From the NCBI GenBank assembly GCA_963971425.1, contig OZ020516.1, forward strand, positions 37,932,199 through 37,996,198: a stretch of DNA of 64,000 nt, read 5' to 3'. Under the pieces are notes generated by a model, which was given only the letters and a program-made list of their open reading frames with translations, made no database searches and was not told the DNA's origin. Below are positions 10,101 to 21,161 of the stretch, piece by piece. Each line of letters opens with the position of its first letter. Position 1 is the stretch's first letter. The translations under genes were made by a program, and so were the position numbers. The DNA comes from Bryoerythrophyllum caledonicum. Lineage: Eukaryota > Streptophyta > Bryopsida > Pottiales > Pottiaceae.

Positions 10101-12297
10101 CAACAACGTTATCTAACTAGCGAAAAAGTGACAAATAATTAGAACAAGAGAAATATTACACAACCCTAGGAACGAACACGAAAATTTACGACAGAACTCA
10201 CCTCGTCTCCAGGCCAACCTTCTACTACAAAAACCTCCAACGCCATTCCATCTGTTAGGCTGAACACGTGAGCTTCCTGTAATAGAAACAGACAGCTATG
10301 TATCATCGCTGCAACAACCCTCAATGTCAAGGTACTAGTTGCCCTAAAAGAGAGACATTTGCAGCCAAAATTACGAGAAAATAAGGTCTGAATTGTACAA
10401 AGTCAGCAGCAACAAAGGAGAAGGTTGAAGGATGAATTCTGAAGGACTGAACGAAAGTTTCCACATATTGTACACATAAGAATTAACTTTGAACCAAACT
10501 CTTCACCGATCGAGAATGGACATGTATGCGAAACTGCACACCTAAACATCTAAAATTGAGCAGAAAAGCGACAGTAACATACCTTGATATTCAACTGCAG
10601 ATGTGAATCGCTGAGAGCTGCTGTGAAATACTTAAGAAGCCCTACTCTATCGGTGGTGGCAAAAGTTACTTCATATCCAAAAGTCGGAGAGGCATCGTCA
10701 TGTTCGCTTATATACCCCACTTCGTCGTTACTAAGTGAAGCGTTTGAAAACTTTCCAAATGTAGGACGAGGAATGGTGTGTTGCGGCGGGCCGCTGCAGC
10801 TAAGCGGTGCTTCTCCAACTGGAGAGTGACGGGTAGGAATTCCTCGTAGTGGAGTTGAAAATGACCTGCACAATACAGGCCCCAAGGAATGGAGTTTTGC
10901 GCTACCGCACAGTCCCAGGCCTACCAGATTTGTTCCAGACCCGAAGGCAGGCTTCGAAATATCTTTCCTAAGAAGAGCACCTTCTCTAGGTGAAAATGCG
11001 GGTGCAGGAACAGGGCAATCGCCAGGAAGTGACCCGAACCCTGCCAACTGCACTTTCCGTACATGAACCCGTGGAGTTGGGGCAGCAGAGTCTCCGTAAC
11101 TGCTACAACTAGAAGCATATTCCGCCTCTCGAGCCTCCTGTAGTAACTCCATGTGAAGCAACACGTCCTCGTGACTATGAGGATCAATATTCAAAGTGTA
11201 CCTGCAGACATTCAAAATTAAGGTCAGCACTTCAAGGATGTGCACGGATTTTACATAGCAAGAGACCTTATCATCAAGTGTAACTAATCGACCTTCTGGC
11301 CAGTTAGGCTTGAAGTACTCGAAGGTTTAATTCAGTCTCTCCAACTGAAGACAGGAAGATCCCCTCGGATGGATCTCAAACTAAAATGCGGGTCTCCTCG
11401 ATCACAATTCTATCGTAACTCTCTAAGCAAACTAAGGTCTCGCAATTGCTGATCAAGAGATCCACAATGTGCACAGAAAGCTATTTTAGGGTTTCCAATA
11501 CTGAACACATAGAGAAACCAGAGATCAATATCTATGACAGCTATATCGAGTGTATTTTTTTCAAACAACGGGGTAATCCATTCAATCATATCTCCAGGAT
11601 ATGTCCTCTACGCAGATGCAGGAAATTGAACGATGCCGAAACTCTTTAGGAACACTTATAAACTTACGAGGTTAAGACCTGTCTCCAAGCTGCTCGAAAG
11701 ACTCGGTTTTCAGCATATTCAAATAGCTAGATAGTGCGAACAGGGCAAAGGGCTAAGATATCCAAATTTTATGGCTCCTATCGCTCGCAAGTAGCAGAAA
11801 GAAGAGGAATTCAGTGTACGTCTGCGGAAAAGGTTCGAAGAAAGGACAAAACCAGGACCTGACATTACCAGTCCTTAAGAGCAAAGCAAAGCACTGTGAA
11901 GAAGATAGGAGAGAGTACTCTACCGCGCTGGAAGCCGGGCGAAGTGCTCACGGAACTCCTTGCAAACCTCCTCGCCGTAGCCAGAAGCTCGCACGCTCAC
12001 CAGCACTTGCATCTCCGCGTCATCCAGCGCCTTCAAAGACGATGACGCCATGCCTCGACTCATCTTTTCCGAATCGCTGCACCAGTCGTGGTTCTCTTCC
12101 ATTCGAGTCGAAGAGCCTCGCGAGGAGGAGCTGTTGCCGTCCCCGCTGCTGCAGCAACCTGCGTGCTCCTCGCTCCCCTTGCTACCAGCGCCTCGCAGCG
12201 AATCCGGAACACCATTGCTCCTCGCAAGCTCCAAAGCTGATCCGTTCCTGTTCTCAACGTAGTCTAACGATCCCGCGCCATTCTCGCTCAAGTGCAT
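7154..12297 (-). CDS. ACT-domain serine/threonine/tyrosine protein kinase, STY8/STY17/STY46-like, 13 exons
   Basis: Exons on the minus strand: 12297-11924, 11201-10583, 10276-10202, 10057-9920, 9740-9547, 9265-9173, 8931-8833, 8612-8555, 8462-8337, 7971-7910, 7756-7685, 7537-7435, 7246-7154. All introns are GT-AG and phases join to a 701-residue protein. The ATG at 12297 is the first in frame after a stop at 12370-12372. Residues 1-120 are Ser/Gly-rich. An N-terminal conserved box ([12 protein letters not shown]) precedes the ACT domain (about 298-371). The kinase domain (403-668) has the Gly loop GTGSTG (410-415), Lys430 in [13 protein letters not shown] (536-543), DFG (556-558) and SPE (590-592) in place of APE. 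In Arabidopsis, STY8/17/46 are cytosolic kinases that phosphorylate chloroplast transit peptides; other relatives differ. Every catalytic residue is present, so it should be active. The C-terminus is short and basic. Confidence 0.92.
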
Positions 12298-12372
12298 ACT
12301 AAAATTTCCTAACGTAAACCCGGGCAACACTAGAGTACCTATGGCTTCCGGCTCCCAATAACGCCTCTCTTA

Positions 12373-13260
12373 CACAGTTCTCCGCGCCGTACGGGCCTCC
12401 ACTCCTCTCCTATTCGTGTGACCGCAGCAACAAAAAGCGTTATGCAACTCCTGCACTCCCGGCCCGGCGCTCACTTAAAAAAGTATGCATAAATATAAAT
12501 ACTAAGAACCGACTCTCCACTCGAAATATTCCGCAACCTCAACCCCGAGAGAATCCTCAAAACCTCGCCATGATTATTCTCGCACACAGACAAGCGCCTC
12601 TAAACTCCAAAGTGATCTGCAAAACTCCACAGAAACTCTAGTACCACACCCCGGCGGAAGCGCAATGGAAGTATTCCGCAACGCGCTCAACTGCATGGCG
12701 CGAAAACTCCAAAACTCTACAGAAACGCTGCAACCACTCGATTCCGAAGCAGCTACAATCCACGAAACTCCACAGAAACTCGACTACCTATACCCCGGCG
12801 GATGCGTGGCCTCCGTGAAGAAAGTGTTCCGCCACGGACTACGAACTCGCTCCTGCTCCCCTAGTGCATACCTCATCACCACAGCACTTAAGCACCTCCG
12901 CGCATCCTCCGCAACGAAAACAGCACACTAGCGGTTCCCGGGAATGCAACAAGTGAGAGAGAGAGGGAGACAGAGAGAGAGAGAGCGCGCACACACACAC
13001 AGAGATTACACTGGGAAAAAGAAAGGGGGAGAGACGAGGGGAAAGGAGGAGTGGAGCCCACGCGGAGTAGTTGGGAGGTTATGGTGTTAACTTAGTAAGT
13101 TGGCTGCTTAGCTTTGATGCTTCACAACTGGATCTCTTATTTGACCCATGGTTTCCCATTGGCTGCTTTCATTGGGGCCTTTGGATGGGTTTTGGGCTTG
13201 TGACTTGGCAGCGATAGGATAGACTCGGCACCCGCAGCACGGAACGGATAGTCCATATGT
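12373..13260. promoter_or_regulatory. Upstream region of the kinase gene, with an internal duplication and a CT-rich (plant 5'-leader-like) tract
   Basis: Two imperfect copies of a segment (about 12612-12690 and 12768-12840) share AACTCCACAGAAACTC and CCCCGGCGGA. On the minus strand 12953-13003 reads as a long CT/GT tract, as often found in plant core promoters and 5' leaders. A TATA-like word (TATTTATA on the minus strand) lies near 12500. The transcription start cannot be fixed from sequence. Candidates are downstream of the TATA-like word or near the CT tract, with the latter giving a long leader. Confidence 0.35.
12953..13003. repeat. (GA)n then (CA)n microsatellite
   Basis: GAGAGAGAGAGGGAGACAGAG, broken by single substitutions, runs into GCGCGCACACACACACAG. 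It lies about 0.65-0.7 kb upstream of the kinase ATG. Confidence 0.9.
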
Positions 13261-13381
13261 GCCACCTACACTAATCATCATACTACTAAAATCATAATCT
13301 ACGCAGTGAACCACGCAGCGATCAACCACGCAGTCAACTGTGCAATGAACTACATAAATGTTGCAGTCAACTGTGCAGTTA

Positions 13382-13797
13382 GGGCCTCTTTACACTAGAG
13401 GTGAGAGGCCGTGAGGAGAGAAATTTCAGCCAATGGGAGGCGTAGAAATCGAGAAGACCAAAGAATGTCACTTTACACCCAATTTTTTCAGTCCAAGGGA
13501 CGAAAGAGGAGAAAATGACATGGACAACACTTTTGTCCTCCGTGGCAACGAAAGTGCATAATAATGAGGTAGGCCTAACTATAATTCCGGGGGGCCATTG
13601 GCCAAAAAACTCACAACCAATCATTTAATATATTTAAAGATGAATTTTGAAAAAGCTCAACATTGGAGCTTTTGGCCTTCTCTCACTTTACACCACACCC
13701 AAAGGCCATGGCTTCTCAAGGATTGGCCTCTCAAGAATGTGCCATGGCCCAAGTGGAGTTTGGCCGGAGGCTTCTCGTTTCTAATGTAAAGAGGCCC
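13382..13797. mobile_element. Tourist/PIF-Harbinger-type MITE, 416 bp, TSD TTA
   Basis: Termini are GGGCCTCTTTACACTAGA and its near-reverse complement TCTAATGTAAAGAGGCCC, flanked on both sides by TTA (13379-13381 and 13798-13800). The neighbouring monomer shows the empty site CAGTTAATTGCGCAG near 13990, directly supporting insertion at TTA with a 3-bp duplication. The internal sequence is non-coding. Confidence 0.9.
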
Positions 13798-14311
13798 TTA
13801 ATTGCACAGCCAACCGTGTAGAGAATCATGTTACCTTTTTTTTTAATAGTTTGTAATATAAAAACTACATTACATGGTTGGACTAGTGCGTTGCAAAGCA
13901 AACGCCAATTGCTAGTCATACTACTAAAATCATAAATCTATGCAGTCAACCGTGTAGTGAACTACAAGATCGATGCAATGAACTGCTCAGTTAATTGCGC
14001 AGACAACCATGGAGTGAATGATGTTACCTTTTTTTTATAGTTTGTAATATAAAAACTACATTAAATAATTGGACTCATGCGTTGGAAAGCAAGCGCCAAT
14101 TGCTAGTCTTACTATTAAAATCATAATCTATGTAGTGAACCACGGAGCGACCAACCACACACTCAACCGTGTAGTGAACTAGAGAAACGTTGCAGTCAAC
14201 CGCACAAATAATTTTGCAGTCAATTGTGCAGTAAATCATGTTACCTTTTTTTTTTAGTTTGTAATATAAAAACTACATTAAAATGGTTGGACTAATGTGT
14301 TGCAAAGCAAG

Positions 14312-14381
14312 TCTTAGTAGTGGAACGAATAGACACTTTACTCACGCCGGCCACCTTCGGAGGTCGGCGTTCTTCTTCTTA
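14312..14381 (+). mobile_element. 70-bp 5'-truncated retroposon (copy C of the hairpin/TTC 3' module) with a 12-bp TSD
   Basis: The insert is flanked by identical TTGCAAAGCAAG (14300-14311 and 14382-14393), which occurs once in the other monomers. It ends in a strong hairpin (CGCCGGCCACC TTCG GAGGTCGGCG) followed by TTCTTCTTCTTA. This is the hallmark of target-primed reverse transcription with very short reverse transcription. It matches the 3' ends at 4502 and 34714. Confidence 0.88.
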
Positions 14382-14542
14382 TTGCAAAGCAAGCGCCAAT
14401 GGCAAGTTGCTTATTAAAATATTATTATTCTTTCTACACGGTGAGTATTTGTACCAAGTACGTTGAGAATTGGTGCTCCTACGTTACTTCTAAAGGTGAT
14501 GCTTAGTGTATCCGCACTACACTCATCCCTCCCATACGTTAA

Positions 14543-15351
14543 CCCCTAAAGGACCAAGACATTTTCCCCTCAAAATCACTCGAAAACTGCCATTTTCAGC
14601 GCATTCAACTCAAAGTGATACAAAATGTTTTTTCTGAAAATTTAACCGTAGGATCTTGTACTAAGGTTGTATGAGAGTGTGTCACGAAAATTTTGGTAAG
14701 TTTGACTGCACGGATTGAAAGATACGAGCCTTTGAAGTGTAACAAGATCTCTTTTTGATGTCATACTAAACACCTTCAACAAACTTCGACCACCTTCTAT
14801 GGCAACTTTTTGCATTGCGGGTCGTGAATTTATTATGTTAACTTAAAAAGGATCATGTTTGGAAAATGTGCACCAAATTTTAGAAGTAGAAGAGGTGTAG
14901 AAGATGTACTAAAAAATCCTTCAATGCAACTATGTGTTGAGAATCAACAACACACTTTATATTTTGCATATACCATATCCTTCTCAAATTTTTGAAATTC
15001 ACAAATCCGTACGATAGATGCAAAGATCTCAATTTCCTTTCCAAGAGGACGTTTTTTCCCTTTTAAATGGACAAAAACTCGAATTTCTATTGAATTTAGA
15101 AGTCATTAAAGTTTAGTGACAATATTTGTGATATGTCACACTAAACTGCTGCACTATTTGTATATGTAAGTGAAAATAAATTGTAACTTTTGAACCGTAA
15201 GTCAGAATTCTACGAAATTTGTGTCTATGCAAAGCTAATCAAAAGTTGTCCATTCAATAAAAAAATCTCAAGAAAATAATGCCTAGAATTGAGAACGTGG
15301 TACCTTACCCAAGCTTAAAATGTCTCCGGAGGGGACTTTGGTCCTTAGGGG
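14543..15351. mobile_element. Non-autonomous piggyBac-like element, 809 bp, TTAA-flanked
   Basis: The sequence TTAA|CCCCTAAAGGACCAAG opens at 14539, and CTTTGGTCCTTAGGGG|TTAA closes at 15355. The inverted repeat is about 16-19 bp with small mismatches. The flanks outside TTAA differ (CATACG and GATATT), so TTAA itself behaves as the duplicated target. CCC termini plus a TTAA target are the piggyBac signature. The interior is AT-rich without a transposase frame. Confidence 0.75.
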
Positions 15352-15355
15352 TTAA

Positions 15356-15829
15356 GATATTCTTCATTGTTTTGTGATTGTTGATCTCTCTCTTCACATA
15401 CAAAACTTCTGTTTTGATTTGTATAAGGTCGGAACATTTTTGTATACAATCAAGTAGGAAAAAGCAAAAAAATCACCAATAATTGTGTATTAAACATTTT
15501 CTTCACACATGATATGTCAATGCAAAGCTATCAACCAAGTGCACATGTGAACCGCTCTAATTCAAAGTAAACAAATTCTTGCAAGAATCTATTGATGATT
15601 AAAGTAGTAAACCCTCCAAATTCCACAGTTTTCACTACCAATGTACGGTAACTTTAAACACTATAATCTATTCCATCAACCGTTGAATGTCGTGCAAAAT
15701 TTCCCCAAGGTTCAAGTCATGGGTTAAGTTGAATTTTGTAAGGTTAGATATTCATATTAGGCATTGTATTTCCATCAAATCTGGTTCAAAGAAAAAAATC
15801 AGCAAAAATCTTGGTTTTTCCATAAACAT
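15356..15829. other. AT-rich spacer, nothing recognised
   Basis: No repeat termini or coding frame stand out on either strand. Confidence 0.4.
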
Positions 15830-16003
15830 CCCACGGCGGTGTAGGGTTAAGAGCAAACTTGGGTCTCCGCTTTTAGCTCACCCAAATGTCATTCCAGAAG
15901 CCGTCAAATTTTTGTATAGAAGTGTTTTTTTTAGGCTCAAGAGTTTGGCCTCTTGCCATTGTTTGGGCTGAAATTTTGACAGTTGGCCTCTGGACCTGGC
16001 CCT
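15830..16003. mobile_element. Right-end fragment of a GGGCC-type MITE
   Basis: The stretch GTTTGGCCTCTTGCCAT...TGACAGTTGGCCTC ending GGCCC|TAA resembles the right end of the MITE at 51843-52394 (GTTTGGCCTCTCGCCAT...GGCCC|TAA). The left terminus is not identifiable. Confidence 0.5.
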
Positions 16004-17374
16004 AAGGACATCCTACCATAATACAGTAGTGACAACCAATATACACCAGGCATTGTGGCCAGTGGGTGATCCCAGATGAGACAACATAGCATGTCAGGCA
16101 AGCTTAGTACAAGCAATCAGCACAATCCACATACACAATGCCTCAAGGCTCATATTCTAGTTTGGAGTACCACATGTGCACCATGCCTGGTCATAGTATG
16201 AAAGTTGAGGTACATTGGGAATTATAATGTTTACCACTACTCAAGCATCTTGGCACTCTTTTCATACTGTGGATTTCTGAAACATCTCAGGGTGCTCCTC
16301 ACAAAACATGATAAACCAGTGCTAGCGGAGATTGATTCAACCTGGCCATGCAGATTATAATCCAGATTTTGAAATACTGTTTCATGAAAAAATCAATTAC
16401 CACAGATGATACTCTATCTTTCAGAATGATATGGAAACATGATACATCCAATTCAGTGAAGAAAGTTTCAATAATATTCATGGGTACCGTCCATGGGCAC
16501 CGTCCCATATCAGTCACACCAATTAGAGCCTCTTTCCGTGCACCACCCGACCCTCAGCTCTTAGGGCAAAAACCCATGTAGTGCCCAACCCGAATGATCA
16601 CTGTAGCTTCCCTACTTGCAGAATGTAGGGAAGAAAATGTAGGGCCACTTCCATGCGTCACACCCGTGAGCTATCATAATCAACCCAACGTTTTGGGTGC
16701 TTCCAAGTTGTACCCCAATTACTTTTATTAAGAGAATCTGACTGGACCCACCTTGAAGTTCACAATCCATCTTGCTCTGATTAGTATGTTGGGAGGAATG
16801 GGGAAGTTGACGGGCTTGAAAAGCGGCTGCATCATCCCGGAGATTATCAGCTACACCCGACCTTACTTTTTAGGGTCGGGTGCGAAGCTAGCTACATGGA
16901 AGTGACCTGACCCCGTCAGAGATGACGGGTCGGGCATTGCGAGGAACCATGCTCTTATGGGGTCGGGTCACTTCCATGTTCACCGAGGATGAGGATCAAA
17001 ATTAGTAAGCCAGGTGTTTGAGAGGATGACAAGGTTGCCAACCGCCTTTGGCAAGCCCAACCTCTATCTATATTTCCCTACATATTATTTCTCTGACGTT
17101 AGATTCTGTGAAAGCGACTCAAAGGTGTTCAACCTTCCTTGATTAGATAAAAGGGACTTATGTGAAGGGACTTGGTGGCTTTCTATTCATGAGTCTCCAT
17201 CGGGTTGGGTTGGGAAGCTATAGTGAACATATTGGATCGGGGCTTACATAGAAACTTGCCCTTTCTATATGATGAGTGGTCCTTGCCAACTTGCATAAAT
17301 CCTAGTAGTGAAGGCCATAGGTGTGACCAAAGATAGAAATGGGGGTACCATGTTTGTTAATTTCAAAAGGACTA
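16004..17374. other. Non-coding, contains a long hairpin at 16896-16980
   Basis: TACATGGAAGTGACCTGACC at about 16896 pairs with GGTCGGGTCACTTCCATG ending near 16979, a stem of about 20 bp around a loop of some 40 bp that holds a second GACGGGTC word. Further CCCGACC words at 16545-16560 and 16855-16880 suggest a small palindromic element spanning about 16517-16985. No coding frame is seen. Confidence 0.5.
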
Positions 17375-17525
17375 AGCTATGTTGGCCCATAACTTTTCAC
17401 TTTTCTATGATTGTCCACTTCTATATCCTTATTAGATTTTAGGGAGGAAATACACTAAGGGTATAGAAGTGGATGGTAATGGAAAGGTGGGTGGTAATGG
17501 GCTGCCAACTAAGCTAATTAACACA
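17375..17525. mobile_element. Foldback (long inverted repeat) MITE-like element, about 150 bp
   Basis: The left arm (CTAAGCTATGTTGGCCCAT ... GTCCACTTCTATATCCTTA) is the imperfect reverse complement of the right arm (TAAGGGTATAGAAGTGGA ... GGGCTGCCAACTAAGCTAAT). A spacer of only about 20 bp separates them, so nearly the whole element can fold into one stem. Confidence 0.65.
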
Positions 17526-18242
17526 ATTGTTATTCCTCCTTAGAGCATTTGCATCCTAGGCATGGCCAACTAGCACAAGGGGTGCGGTTTGTCATGTCTA
17601 ACATGCCTCTTTCATAGGCACTCTCTTTCGGGCCAGGCTTAACGCTGCACCTATGTCTTAGGCACAACCAAGCAGCCATGACAATCAACTTGCCGTTAGC
17701 CTCAGTTTAATAAAGTCGCACAATCTTCTTGATAAATTGTTCTTAAGCGGGCATGGCAAAGATTGAAGTTTTCTTGTGTTTTAGGCCTTTTTAAAGGGGC
17801 TCGTCGACATCAAAGCGATTGATTTGGTGTCGTTGCAACATAATGGTGAGGTGTGGCCCGCCCATTCGCCTAACTAGGCAAAAGGTGCAAAACAACATAT
17901 GCACTTAGCTTGGAGACAACTCACTTAGGCTTTCCATTCTATATTCAAAATCAATTCAAGCCTGATCTTAGTTCCTTGTACACCATTTTTTAGAAGTAGA
18001 GGAGACCAAACCATTTTAAAGATAATCCAAAGAAGAAATGTTGAAAAATTTCCAGAAAATGTTCTGGATTTCTATTTCATTATTAAGTAGATTGAAAATC
18101 CAAATAATCAAAGTTGAGGCTTATGTTTCTTTATGAAGCAAATAGAATAGAATGAGAAAAATGTCAAGATCTCTCTGAGATTTTTTTAAAGAGCAATGTT
18201 TGAAAAGGTGAGAAACATTGAGTCATCTTAGAAAACATTGAT
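17526..18242. other. Spacer, nothing recognised
   Basis: No repeat termini, RNA gene or coding frame could be supported. Confidence 0.35.
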
Positions 18243-18449
18243 CCTAAAGGACCAAGGCATTTTAGAGGAATCTCTAATGCGCTGATTAAAAACTGTGAAG
18301 ATTAACTTTCTAAAAATGTAATTGTAGAGTCTTCTTTTATATGAGATGATGAGATAAAAAAATTGTGAATTTTAATTGTACGAATTCAAAGATAATTGTA
18401 GTCAAAGTGAAAATATTGTTCTCCAAAGGGACACTTGGTCCTTTTGGGC
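18243..18449. mobile_element. Short degenerate piggyBac-like (TTAA/CCC) element
   Basis: The left end reads TTGA|TCCTAAAGGACCAAGG (target TTAA mutated) and the right end CACTTGGTCCTTTTGGGC|TTAA (18450-18453). The same TTAA is directly followed by CCCATAGAGGACCAAGG, which looks like the left end of yet another copy that I cannot close. Confidence 0.55.
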
Positions 18450-18639
18450 TTAACCCATAGAGGACCAAGGTATTTTGATTAACTAATTGCTCCATTAATT
18501 AAAATATGCTAAGATGACACATAGTCCTCATGAGATAATTACTAATCTATTTCAAAAAAAATTGATATAACTAATTAATTTTCTATTCTTTATTCACTAG
18601 TCCAAAAAAATTGGATTTTTTTCTCGATTTTAAAACAAT

Positions 18640-19450
18640 CTAACCTCTTTATTACAACACTCTATTATACGACAATCACAATTATATGACAGATTTTTGC
18701 ACGACCAAATTTATTGTACTTCCTTTAATTTTGATTAGTAGTCTAAAACTCCCTTTAATACAACCATGACACTTGATATTGCAACACTTTGAGACCCCCA
18801 CTTTGTCATATTATAGAGGGAATAAATGACTAGGAATATGTTGTCATGTTGTGATCAAACTAGGAATGCTATGGAACAAGTTGTGAAAGCTGGGAAACAG
18901 TGGAGAACACGGATTAGGATTCTAAGCGACCTACTTAAATTGGATGAGTCTCATCTATCTTTGCTCCAAGTTTTTGTTGATCTCTCTATAGTCCCTCCGC
19001 TCTTCAATCACGGCCTTATCTTCCTTCTTCGTCTACAGTCTAGAGATCTGACATCATCGGTGTCGGCGCTCGAATGATTGACTGCAATTCTATGAGCATT
19101 CAGTGATTAGAAGCATTTCTGCATCAACCTGTCGCCATCGAGTTATGCTTAGCGACATGCAACGTCACCATTGGCCACACGCGCATCAACAACAACCCCA
19201 TCAAGGACCTCGGAAGTTCAAAGTGTCATTGCCCAACATGTGGTGGAAAGTGTTTGATGCCAAATGGAATGAAGTTGAGGTAGTGTTTAAAGTCCTTGCT
19301 AGTAATTTTGCATATTTTAATGTTCACATTGCTATGAAATTTGAAAAGGTATTGAAGAGGTCGAGGAAAATGGTTGTAGCCAATCGTAGTAGACAACATC
19401 AGATAACTTTAGACACCTTCTTTGTACCTAATTTGCAGATTTGTTACTAG
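18640..19450 (+). pseudogene. Possible Tc1/mariner pogo (Tigger)-type relic
   Basis: At 18640-18690 CCTCTTTATTACAACACTC, then CTATTATACGACAATC, resembles the terminal repeats of pogo/Tigger elements (CCTCTATTATACGAC type). Downstream frames (18826-19077 and 19103-19450) are open but weak. The second ends in KFEKVLKRS...QITLDTFF, reminiscent of the C-terminal tail of CENP-B-like DDE transposases. No catalytic Asp pair can be placed. This could be unrelated. Confidence 0.3.
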
Positions 19451-19680
19451 AGGATTTTTTATGTGATATTTGCAACGTTATGAAGTTCCTATAAGCTATT
19501 GACAATATGTTTCTTGTGCCTTTTTTCTTGTAGATATTTTTGGCAACCTTTATGCATCTAATATTGTGCCTTATAACAAAACCTTGATAACAGGACATTT
19601 AGGTTCAAAATGTTGTATTAATATTATGTGACAACTCGCTACTGCGACTCTTTTCTTGTTTCCCAAACCTTTCATATTAA

Positions 19681-21157
19681 CCCCTAAATTACCAAAAGTC
19701 CCCTCGGGGACTCTTGAAGGATCGGGTAGGTTCCTATTGTGTCAATTTACAACATTCTTTTTGGAAATTTTGAGGGGCGATTTACACTATGGACCACAAG
19801 GACTGACCAAGAGAAATCACTTATTTTCATGGGCTGATTTTTTATGTATATCTAGAAATCCAAGAAAAAAATAATTTAAAAATAATTTAAAATTTAATAA
19901 ATAAAACAAATTTCAGCCAATCATTGATTTTCAGCCCAACAACCTCTTTAATTTATGTCGAGTAAACCTCTTTGCCTCAACCCGACAGAAAACCGGTTGG
20001 ACCAAGAAACATTATCCACTCGATAGAAAATAACATACTTAGGTAACCTCAAACTCTGTCGTCAATCTCCTTTTTTCATGGTAGTGTAAAGCAAAGTCGG
20101 GTTGGGACAACTTTCTCAGCCAATCACAGATTTTAGAGGGTTGTGGTCAATCTTTGTGGTCCATAGTGTAAACCGCCCCTTATTGTAGATGGGAATTACT
20201 AAAAGCTTTGTGTGAGTCCATTTTTTTCTTCCTAAATCCGACATTTAATGAAAAAGTTATAGGGTTTTGAAGTTCAAATGGGAGAGCGGGCACGTCGGGC
20301 AACTCCAAAAACTTTTGCTTGGACACTCTATTGAATGTGAGATTTTCAATACTAGCAAGTAATATTATTTCCTTTCATATTGTCAAAAAAGAACTATTGT
20401 CTTTAGTGAGATATAGCATATTAATCCAAGTCAAACATTTTCACACATAGTCAAATTTGAACCTCCACTCCTTGCACATTTTTTTTGAATATGCCACACC
20501 CTTTCCTTACCTCTAAAATTGGTGTACAAGGAACTAATATCATGCTTAACATGATGGTACTGAATTTAGGTCTTGTGTAGTGCAAAAAATTGACACCAAG
20601 TGAAGTGAAGGTTTTTTTGATTCACAAAACACAGGGAAAAAGATGAACCATTTGTTTGACTTCAAACACTATAATCTTTCAATCCGTGCAGTCAAAGTTT
20701 GTGAGTGTGTTACTTAATAAGTCTTAATTGAGATTAGACAATTAAAACTACAAGTAATAGAGTTTTCCTGAAAGTAAAGGATCTTTCACCACGAATATTG
20801 GGCTCTTATGTTAGTAATTGGGACCACATGTACATAGTGACTTGGCTTGGGAAAGGTCAACCTTTTGGGAACTTCGGATACTATGGGGGAGCTTTAGCTT
20901 GCATGGGATAGGACCCAAAAGCATTGATTGTTGTGCATCTCATTGGTGCAGAAAAAGGGAGTATGAAACTTTTGGACGTCTGTTCTCGTGCATAAAAAAG
21001 TTTCGTCATGTTTGGCACCATATTCCTTTTGGCTTTCCTCTTTGGGGTATACTTTCAAGAAAACTCTAATAGTTTTTTGTTTTCTTCCTTACTCATTGCA
21101 CTAAAACAAGCACTTTTGAAGTGTTTTTGGTGTGAAATTGTCAAAGTAATTTAGGGG
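19681..21157. mobile_element. Non-autonomous piggyBac-like element, 1,477 bp, TTAA-flanked, carrying a nested MITE
   Basis: TTAA|CCCCTAAATTACCAAAAG opens at 19677, and AAGTAATTTAGGGG|TTAA closes at 21161. The interior shares long stretches with 24575-25423 and 28345-28870 (for example GGGCAACTCCAAAAACTTTTG, split here by one indel elsewhere, and AAAGCTTTGTGTGAGTCC). A MITE of about 406 bp is inserted at 19774-20179. No transposase is encoded. Confidence 0.75.
19774..20179. mobile_element. PIF/Tourist-like MITE nested in the piggyBac-like element
   Basis: Termini GGGGCGATTTACACTATGG and CCATAGTGTAAACCGCCCC are inverted, flanked by TGA and TTA (TSD TTA with one substitution). The related copy at 28345 lacks it: GAAATTTTTACTGTAGATGG reads straight through where this copy has GAAATTTTGA[element]TTATTGTAGATGG. 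Confidence 0.85.
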
Positions 21158-21161
21158 TTAA

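Larger units (their letters stand above)
13262..14400 (+). repeat. Tandem repeat array, about three monomers of roughly 190-230 bp
   Basis: Each monomer runs from CTACTAAAATCATAATCTA, through several CAGTCAACCGTGCAGTGAAC words, to CATGTTACCTTTTTTTT, AGTTTGTAATATAAAAACTA and GCAAAGCAAGCGCCAATTGC. Copies are about 13270-13915 (interrupted by the MITE 13382-13797), 13916-14106 and 14107-14400 (interrupted by the 70-bp retroposon at 14312). Both insertions fall in sequence whose intact form is visible in neighbouring monomers. No protein is encoded. Confidence 0.8.

Noticed and set aside
12330..12330. A longer N-terminus for the kinase starting at 12330
   Set aside because: The codon there is GTG on the minus strand. 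The first in-frame ATG after the upstream stop is at 12297.
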